Assembly: GCF_003544875.1 (NCBI RefSeq)
Contig: NZ_CP032093.1
Location: 1,054,001 to 1,118,000 of the forward strand
Reading direction: 5' to 3'
DNA from: Vibrio alfacsensis
GTDB taxonomy: Bacteria; Pseudomonadota; Gammaproteobacteria; Enterobacterales; Vibrionaceae
DNA length: 64,000 nucleotides
In this document: positions 58,763-64,000 of the stretch, in pieces
Position numbering within the stretch: the first letter of the stretch is position 1
Layout: every line of letters begins with the position of its first letter
The notes under the pieces: model-generated
What the model saw: the letters and a program-made list of their open reading frames with translations, nothing else
Database searches by the model: none
Told to the model about the DNA's origin: nothing
Position numbers and translations under genes: made by a program

Positions 58763-59461
58763 TTGTCGGCATTTGTTGACGAGCTATCTGAAAAGGCTCG
58801 AAAATCGATAGAAAAATATGCGAAAATTGCTTTAACCATGGAAAATAGCCAAGCGGCTAAAAATGAAATCATTTTAAACGAACTACGTCATGTTGCTGCT
58901 CAAAGTGGTGACGAAGTATTCAACGTAGGGGTGTGTGACGCAGAAGATCACCACTTAACCTATATTCACCTAGGTATTCAAGCGTCTGTTTTGCTTGCTG
59001 CAAAAGCAGTAGATTTTGTATTCACAGGCTGTGGCACTGGTCAAGGTGCATTAATGGCTTGTAATGCTCACTCAAACGTTGTGTGTGGTTATGCACTTGA
59101 GCCGTCGGATGCTTTCCTATTTACACAAATCAACAATGGTAACGCGTTATCTCTTGCGTTTGCTAAAAACTTCGGTTGGGCAGCGGAGCTTAATGTACGC
59201 GGTATCTTTGAAAAAGTGATGATGTCTGGCTGTGAACGTGGTCAAGGTTACCCAGTAGAGCGTGCTGTACCTCAACAGCAAAACGCAGCCATTTTGAATG
59301 ATGTGAAAGCAGCTGTTGGCAAAGATTACTTAGAAGCGTTGAAGTCTATCGATGTTGAACTAGTAAAAACAGCGTGTGGCGGTGAGCGTTTCCAACAATG
59401 TCTATTTGAAAACGCACAAGATCAAAACATCGTGGATTACATTCGCACTGTATTAAACTAA
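58763..59461 (+). CDS. RpiB/LacA/LacB-family sugar-phosphate isomerase
   Basis: A protein of the RpiB/LacAB fold: NVGVCDAEDHHLTYIHLGIQ split at DAEDHHLTYIHLG, the catalytic-site loop DFVFTGCGTGQGALMACNA, VVCGYALEPSDAFLFTQINN and NAISL-like GNALSLAFAKNFGWAAEL. Such enzymes interconvert aldose and ketose phosphates. The frame opens with a TTG at 58763, but homologues I recall begin near MKIALMMENSQA. Here KIALTMENSQAAKNE follows an out-of-frame ATG at 58818, which one more A in the A4 run at 58823-58826 would bring into frame. The in-frame ATG at 58838 is another option. The start is therefore uncertain. The substrate cannot be named. Confidence 0.82.
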   Translation: MSAFVDELSEKARKSIEKYAKIALTMENSQAAKNEIILNELRHVAAQSGDEVFNVGVCDAEDHHLTYIHLGIQASVLLAAKAVDFVFTGCGTGQGALMACNAHSNVVCGYALEPSDAFLFTQINNGNALSLAFAKNFGWAAELNVRGIFEKVMMSGCERGQGYPVERAVPQQQNAAILNDVKAAVGKDYLEALKSIDVELVKTACGGERFQQCLFENAQDQNIVDYIRTVLN

Positions 59462-59487
59462 TTCAGCGTAATCTCCAATCAATATTT

Positions 59488-59514
59488 AAGACCACTCGAA
59501 AGATTGGTCTTTTT
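59488..59514 (+). terminator. Terminator of the RpiB-family gene
   Basis: AAGACCA (59488-59494) pairs with TGGTCTT (59505-59511) over a 10-nt loop and is followed by T residues. Confidence 0.75.
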
Positions 59515-59652
59515 ATATTTTAAAAGTGTAGGTAAAATTCTTTTATCGTCCCAAAAAATATTTCAATAAAAATTTACTGTATGCGAAACGGTAAGGTGAT
59601 GTTGTTTGATATGATATGCAAGATTTGAACAAAATAATAAAGGATTCTATAC

Positions 59653-61270
59653 ATGTTCAACAGTTTGTCTATCAAGCAAAAGATCGTTCTTCCTCTACTT
59701 TCTATGATTGTTTTATTGACGATCAGCTCTGTCCTAAATGTGCTCACTATGTGGAAGCAAACAGAACTTAGTGAGACGCTCAATGAACAAATTATCCCGA
59801 GTATGTTCACCCTAGAAGACGCTTACCGAGACTTATATCAAGCGACGGCTGCGATTCAAGGTGTTGCTCTCGCAACCTCAAAAGCAGAAACTGAACACCA
59901 CTTGTTTGAATATAAAGATAATGCCTATAAAGCATTGCCGCGTATGAAAAAAGTGATGAGCCTGTCAGAGGCAGGCATATTACCATTGACTCACGGTCAT
60001 GATGTTCAAAAGTTGGTTTCGTTAGGCGAGCAGTGGTTACAAAGCTATGAAACGATGATCAATAAACCACAATCTGAGTGGCTAAGTTATTATGAATTAA
60101 ATAAAGCCCTGTTTGAAAATCAATTTGGCGCAGTGCGTGAACAATTAAATGTAGTCAAAGATGCTATTGAGGTGAAGCAAAACTCGTTGAAGATGGAGAT
60201 TGCTGCGGCAACCATTCGTGCGGAATTGATTTTGAAGTCCGGCATCGCGATCGTTATTTTATTTGCTTTGGGTATGGTAATTTTATTGCTCAAAACTGTC
60301 GTGAAGCCTATTAATGATATCAAACAGGCTATGACTCAAATTGCTTCAGGTGACGGTGACTTAAGTCAACGTATTGATATCAAAACACAAGATGAAATAG
60401 GGCAACTTGCTGCAGGATTCAATCAATTTGTGTCAAAAATTCAAACGACCGTTTCACAAGTGGTGGAAAGCTCAAATACGCTTCGTCGTGAGATGGACCA
60501 GTTGAACTCGCTGACAGCGACGATTGTCGACTCTACTACTCTTCAACAACGTGATAGTGAGGCTGTGGCGGCAGCGGTGAATGAGATGCAAGTGACCAGT
60601 CGTAACGTAAGCCAGCCCAGCCCGAGTCAAACCCAAAGAGCTCGTCAATACCAATGAAATATTAGAGCAAACGGTTGGCGCTATCCGAGATCTCGCAGGG
60701 GAAATAGAAAGCGCAAGCACAGTCATCAATACCTTAGATAACGATGTGAGTAATATCGCCTCTGTACTTGATGTGATTCGTGGCATCGCAGAGCAGACGA
60801 ACTTGCTGGCATTGAATGCGGCTATAGAGGCAGCTCGAGCTGGTGAGCAGGGCAGAGGTTTTGCAGTGGTTGCGGATGAAGTGCGTTCATTGGCAAGCCG
60901 GACTCAACAGAGTACAGGTGAAATCCAATCGATGATCGAAAAACTTCAAGCTGGCGCAGAAAAAGCGGTGGAAGTGATGCATGGTAGTAAAGTTGGAAGT
61001 GAAGAAACTATTCAGTCTGCGGGCTTAGCGACAGAATCACTTGCTGAAATTTTAAATGCTATCTCACGTATGAATGAAATGAATACCCACATTGCAACTG
61101 CTGCTAGTCAGCAAAGCTCGGTCAGTGATGAAATTAGCAATAATGTTCAAGGTATTGCGGATAGCAGCACATCAATTGTCGGTGTGGTTAATCAAGCGCA
61201 ACAGTCATTGGTGATGTTATCAGAGCAAACTCAGCAGCTAGACGAACAAGTGAGTCAATTTCGAGTGTAG
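59653..61270 (+). CDS. Methyl-accepting chemotaxis protein, frameshifted as read
   Basis: A chemoreceptor in two frames. The first (59653-60657) has a membrane helix (residues about 10-32), a periplasmic four-helix-bundle-like sensor (about 35-195), a second helix (SGIAIVILFALGMVILLL), HAMP (VKPINDIKQAMTQIASGDGD) and the start of the signalling domain (AVAAAVNEMQVTSRNVS). Near 60612-60640, in a C-rich stretch (CAGCCCAGCCCGAGTC), the frame shifts by one. The second frame continues ELVNTNEILEQTVGAI and the hairpin tip IAEQTNLLALNAAIEAARAGE to 61270. Repaired length is about 539 residues. The C-terminus lacks a CheR-binding pentapeptide. Damage may be a sequence error or real inactivation. Confidence 0.85.
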
Positions 61271-61296
61271 TAACACGATCTGAACTTTAGCTTTTG

Positions 61297-61323
61297 AGCC
61301 CGCACAGTGATGCGGGCTTTTTT
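61297..61323 (+). terminator. Terminator of the chemoreceptor gene
   Basis: AGCCCGCA (61297-61304) pairs with TGCGGGCT (61311-61318) over CAGTGA, followed by T residues. Confidence 0.9.
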
Positions 61324-61363
61324 ACATTGCGTAAAACAATCGCAATGCAAAACAGCGACAACA

Positions 61364-61795
61364 TTAGTACAAACAGCGAAACGAGAAATTTTGTAATGTC
61401 ATTTTAGCGATGCCACTGAAAGTTAGACTGCATTGTTCATCAAGGTAATACACTCGGTTGTGTCGGACTGATACGGGTTTATCGGTTCCTAGAACAATGT
61501 ATTCTCGCCCTTTGGATTTTGAGTATTCGTAGTCGTACTTGAGAGTTTTATATTCAGACTCTGTTGCATCGAGTCGTGAGTAATGGATTCTCGATTGAAT
61601 ATAATTTTGATGCAGCTCTGTATAGTTTGCCCAACGATGATTGAGCGCTTCTACTTTGCCAAAGAGCCTGACGGATGTTGCCTGCTCAGCAAGCAACAAG
61701 ACGACATTAAGTATCAGAACTAACACCATGAGCAAAATTTTATGGGCATTGCAGAAGGAGCTGATCTTTGTGGTAAATGCATTCATGGTTATCAA
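61364..61795 (-). CDS. Small bitopic membrane protein, putative partner of the ToxR-like regulator
   Basis: A protein of up to 143 residues (an ATG at 61786 gives 140). It has one N-terminal membrane helix (ILLMVLVLILNVVLLLAEQ, about 20-38) and a periplasmic domain of about 100 residues that ends DEQCSLTFSGIAKM...FSFRCLY with two cysteines near the C-terminus. Its start overlaps the end of the upstream ToxR-like gene by about 50 bases. This is the arrangement of VtrA-VtrC and of other regulator/partner cassettes like ToxR-ToxS. I recognise no named family in the sequence. The partner role is inferred from topology, overlap and the matching cysteine pairs. Confidence 0.65.
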   Translation of the reverse strand: MITMNAFTTKISSFCNAHKILLMVLVLILNVVLLLAEQATSVRLFGKVEALNHRWANYTELHQNYIQSRIHYSRLDATESEYKTLKYDYEYSKSKGREYIVLGTDKPVSVRHNRVYYLDEQCSLTFSGIAKMTLQNFSFRCLY

Positions 61796-62363
61796 TGGTT
61801 ACGATTACGTTGCCGTTCTCATCCTTTTTAATCTCTGAGTAAGGGCTTGCATGGAGAACACGCTCGAAATCCATTTTATAGTAGAGCGCTTGAGCGGTAT
61901 GCCAAACATTAAACACGGTGACGATCGTGAGTACTAAAGCCACAGCGCGCCACCGATTACTGTGACTCTTTTTCACACCTTGCCTCGGTGGCTGCGGCGG
62001 TAGACTTTCTACGTTATTGTCCGCCAGAGTTTTTGGCGCAAACTCAAAGTTAAGTGAGTAGCCAATACCTGGTTTGTTCACCAGAATGTTTTTTTGGCTA
62101 TCTTCTAATACTCGCCTGGTGCGGTTAATGAGCTGAGGTAAACTCTCTTGAGAGATATGCTCATTGCCCCAAACTTTCTTGATAATCTCAGTGTTGCATA
62201 TTGTGTTTGGATGCGCGTCAACCAGACACGAGAGTAGCGCTCTCTGCTTGTTGGTAAGCGTTTTTGGATCTTCACTGTGATCATTTGGAACCAGTGGTTT
62301 TAAGTAATGAGTCGTCCTGTCCCAAGTAAAATTCCCTAGCACTAGAATATTGTTGATACACAT
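61740..62363 (-). CDS. ToxR/CadC-like membrane-bound transcriptional regulator
   Basis: A 207-residue regulator. Residues 1-110 form an OmpR/ToxR-type winged helix (LTNKQRALLSCLVDAHPNTI, IIKKVWGNEHISQESLPQLI, INRTRRVLEDSQKNILVNKP, GIGYSLNF). A proline-rich linker leads to one membrane helix (WRAVALVLTIVTVFNVWHTA, about 137-156). The short periplasmic end carries two cysteines (NHECIYHKDQLLLQCP). This is a one-component, membrane-anchored regulator. The downstream overlapping gene encodes a likely periplasmic partner. It is divergent from the RND efflux genes starting at 62819, which are possible targets. Confidence 0.85.
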   Translation of the reverse strand: MCINNILVLGNFTWDRTTHYLKPLVPNDHSEDPKTLTNKQRALLSCLVDAHPNTICNTEIIKKVWGNEHISQESLPQLINRTRRVLEDSQKNILVNKPGIGYSLNFEFAPKTLADNNVESLPPQPPRQGVKKSHSNRWRAVALVLTIVTVFNVWHTAQALYYKMDFERVLHASPYSEIKKDENGNVIVTIDNHECIYHKDQLLLQCP

Positions 62364-62818
62364 AACAAATTGATTTTGTATTTCGGGGTTTTTAGGGGAG
62401 GGCGGATTATAAGCAGTTGAAGTGATAAATCAATGCAAATTGTTACAAAATATCTTTGTTTCAATGTCGCTTTTGCATATCACATTGACTTTATTGTATT
62501 GAGTGGGCTTGTACTCTGAATGCATGGCATTGCCAGTACTTATCGTTCCTTTGGGTTGTTACTAGTTGCTTGAATTTGTCTAGAAGTTTATGCCGTTTTT
62601 ATTACGAAAAATCATGTTTTCTGTGTTCACAGAATGAAAAAATTACCAATAAAAATAAGTGCTCTTTGAGACATCAGTAGCAGCTTTGGTACAAACAGTT
62701 TTATCTATCGTAAAGAGCGGTAAATTTTGTTGTATGTACAACATCTAGTCACTATTATCCCGACTAATTTTGCAGGCCCTTATATTGGGCTCGCGTATAT
62801 ACACAAGAGAGAAGTTTC
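62364..62818. other. Divergent intergenic region between the ToxR-like gene and the RND operon
   Basis: About 455 strongly AT-rich bases with promoters expected in both directions. I see no gene, no terminator and no operator I can name. T-rich tracts such as those bound by ToxR-type regulators are present but not distinctive. Confidence 0.5.
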
Positions 62819-63955
62819 ATGACACGTAGAACTACGCTATCTCTGCTCATCGCTTCCAGCCTACTTTTGGTTGGTTGTGAGCAGAGTCAAGAGGGCCAAG
62901 CCCAGATGGGACCAGCGCCGACACCAGAAGTGACGGTAATGACAGTAGAACCTGTTCGTCAAGCACTTACGGTTGAACTACCAGGCCGCAGTCGTGCTTA
63001 TATGGAAGCAGAAGTTCGCCCACAGGTAACGGGCATCATCTCTGAGCGTAATTTTGTAGAGGGTGGCGTGGTTAAGAAAGGCCAATCTCTATACCAGATT
63101 GATGATTCGACATTCCAAGCGGATTTACTGAGTGCTGAAGCGGAGCTCATCCGCGCGCAAGCGGCAGCAGAATCTACGCATTCAACGGTGAAGCGTTACC
63201 GTGCTTTGATCACGAAGAAATCAATCAGCCAACAAGACTTAGATGAAGCAGAAGCGGCTTACAAAGAAGCAAAAGCACAAGTGCTAGTAGCAAAAGCAAG
63301 AATTAACACAGCGAAGATCAACTTGTCGTACGCACAAGTTAAAGCGCCAATCGGTGGTGTGATCAGCAAATCGAATGTGACTGCAGGTGCACTTGTGACG
63401 GCTAACCAAGCGGCAACACTGACGACAATCCAGCAACTTGATCCGATCAATGTGGACATCGTTCAATCGTCTTCTCAGTTGCTTCGTTTGAAGTCGGCAC
63501 TATCACAAGGCCAACTACAAGAAGATCAGTCTGCGCAGGTCACCCTGAAACTGGAAGATGGCTCAACGTATGCGCACAAAGGTATCATGAAATTTACCGA
63601 AGTTAACGTAGATGAAAGCACCGGTAGTGTAACGCTACGCGCTGAGTTTGCGAACCCAGACGGTTTGTTGCTACCTGGTATGTTTGTACGTGCAACGGTG
63701 ACATTAGGTGTTGATCCTGATGCCATCCTAATTCCTCAAAATACCGTGACGCGTGACTCTACGGGTAAAGCGTCTGTATTGACTGTCGGTGTCGACAATA
63801 AAGTTTCTGTTACCCCAGTTACGACGGCGGAGTCAATCAATAACCAATGGCGTATTACAGATGGCCTGAAACCTGGTGATAAAGTGATTACTACGGGAAT
63901 CCAAAAAGTGCGCCCAGGTAGCCCTGTAACGATTCAAGCAGGTCAGCAGGTATAA
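62819..63955 (+). CDS. RND efflux periplasmic adaptor (AcrA/MexA family) lipoprotein
   Basis: The membrane-fusion subunit of a tripartite RND multidrug pump. The 378-residue precursor has lipobox LVGC with C20 lipidated. Domains in order are the beta-barrel start (TVELPGRSRAYMEAEVRPQV), the split lipoyl domain (GQSLYQIDDSTFQADLLSAE and LSYAQVKAPIGGVIS), the alpha-hairpin (KRYRALITKKSISQQDLDEA), and beta-barrel and membrane-proximal domains (PGMFVRATVTLGV, ILIPQNTVTRDSTG). It is immediately followed by the RND transporter gene. I cannot tell which Vibrio vex/vme system it is. Confidence 0.9.
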   Translation: MTRRTTLSLLIASSLLLVGCEQSQEGQAQMGPAPTPEVTVMTVEPVRQALTVELPGRSRAYMEAEVRPQVTGIISERNFVEGGVVKKGQSLYQIDDSTFQADLLSAEAELIRAQAAAESTHSTVKRYRALITKKSISQQDLDEAEAAYKEAKAQVLVAKARINTAKINLSYAQVKAPIGGVISKSNVTAGALVTANQAATLTTIQQLDPINVDIVQSSSQLLRLKSALSQGQLQEDQSAQVTLKLEDGSTYAHKGIMKFTEVNVDESTGSVTLRAEFANPDGLLLPGMFVRATVTLGVDPDAILIPQNTVTRDSTGKASVLTVGVDNKVSVTPVTTAESINNQWRITDGLKPGDKVITTGIQKVRPGSPVTIQAGQQV

Positions 63956-63957
63956 TC

Positions 63958-64000
63958 ATGGCTCGTTTCTTTATTGATCGCCCTGTATTTGCATGGGTAC
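63958..64000 (+). CDS. RND efflux inner-membrane transporter (AcrB family), first 14 codons only
   Basis: The ATG is two bases after the adaptor stop. It begins MARFFIDRPVFAWV, the standard N-terminus of AcrB/MexB-type proton-driven transporters. The gene runs off the window. Confidence 0.85.
   Translation, partial: MARFFIDRPVFAWV

Noticed and set aside
61325..61347. CATTGCG / CGCAATG hairpin beyond the small membrane-protein gene
   Set aside because: Considered as its terminator, but the minus-strand side lacks a T-run; the nearby chemoreceptor terminator explains the structure on the plus strand.

Overview
The window is a stretch of gammaproteobacterial chromosome, very probably from a Vibrio of the Harveyi/parahaemolyticus group. 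The evidence is the mukFEB condensin operon with cmoM upstream, the gene order aat-bpt / aroA / topA / glgCA / tfoY / purR / torD / torR that I recall from Vibrio chromosome 1, a cyclic-di-GMP-I riboswitch in front of tfoY, and moderate GC. The species call is inference.

Layout. 1-3486: N-degron transferases bpt (partial) and aat, a glycine-zipper envelope protein, aroA, yciN. 3487-9770: topA, then glycogen synthesis genes glgC and glgA. 9839-12675: a hydrolase, a DUF2007 protein, a TVP38/DedA-like membrane protein, and tfoY with its riboswitch. 13049-17074: purR, torD and torR (divergent), elyC. 17189-24519: cmoM-mukF-mukE-mukB. 24697-28276: a small protein and a three-gene ATP-grasp / 7TM-transglutaminase-like / retropepsin-like set. 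28497-31318: cmoB, cmoA, yecE. 31592-35783: aspS and ruvCAB. 36234-39389: cydABX-ybgE, preceded by two perfect FNR boxes. 39560-44887: the Tol-Pal operon ybgC-tolQRAB-pal-cpoB. 45133-51663: nadA, a potassium channel, a UPF0149 protein, a hybrid histidine kinase and alaE. 51808-about 57900: tRNA-Ser(GGA) followed by a small accessory island. 57904-64000: a MerR regulator, an RpiB-family isomerase, a chemoreceptor, a ToxR-like regulator with a small membrane partner, and the start of an RND efflux operon.

The accessory island is the most unusual region. A decayed tyrosine-recombinase gene sits directly 3' of the tRNA-Ser and is split by a complete IS21-family element (52244-54629) with TGC...GCA ends and a 6-bp GCTCTA target duplication. 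Its cargo is a 708-residue protein with seven tandem Cys4 zinc-finger repeats, a segment resembling a PD-(D/E)XK nuclease core (E271, D298, Q307-T-K309) and a glycine-rich hydrophobic C-terminal region. I know no named function for this architecture, and it is my main candidate for an undescribed system. A second integrase remnant lies just downstream of it.

A technical signal runs through the window: several conserved genes (aat, topA, the TVP38 gene, cmoM, alaE, probably the RpiB gene and the chemoreceptor) carry one-base changes, mostly in short homopolymers, that break the frame; within topA and cmoM the changes compensate. Because topA is normally indispensable, these look like sequencing or assembly errors rather than real pseudogenes.
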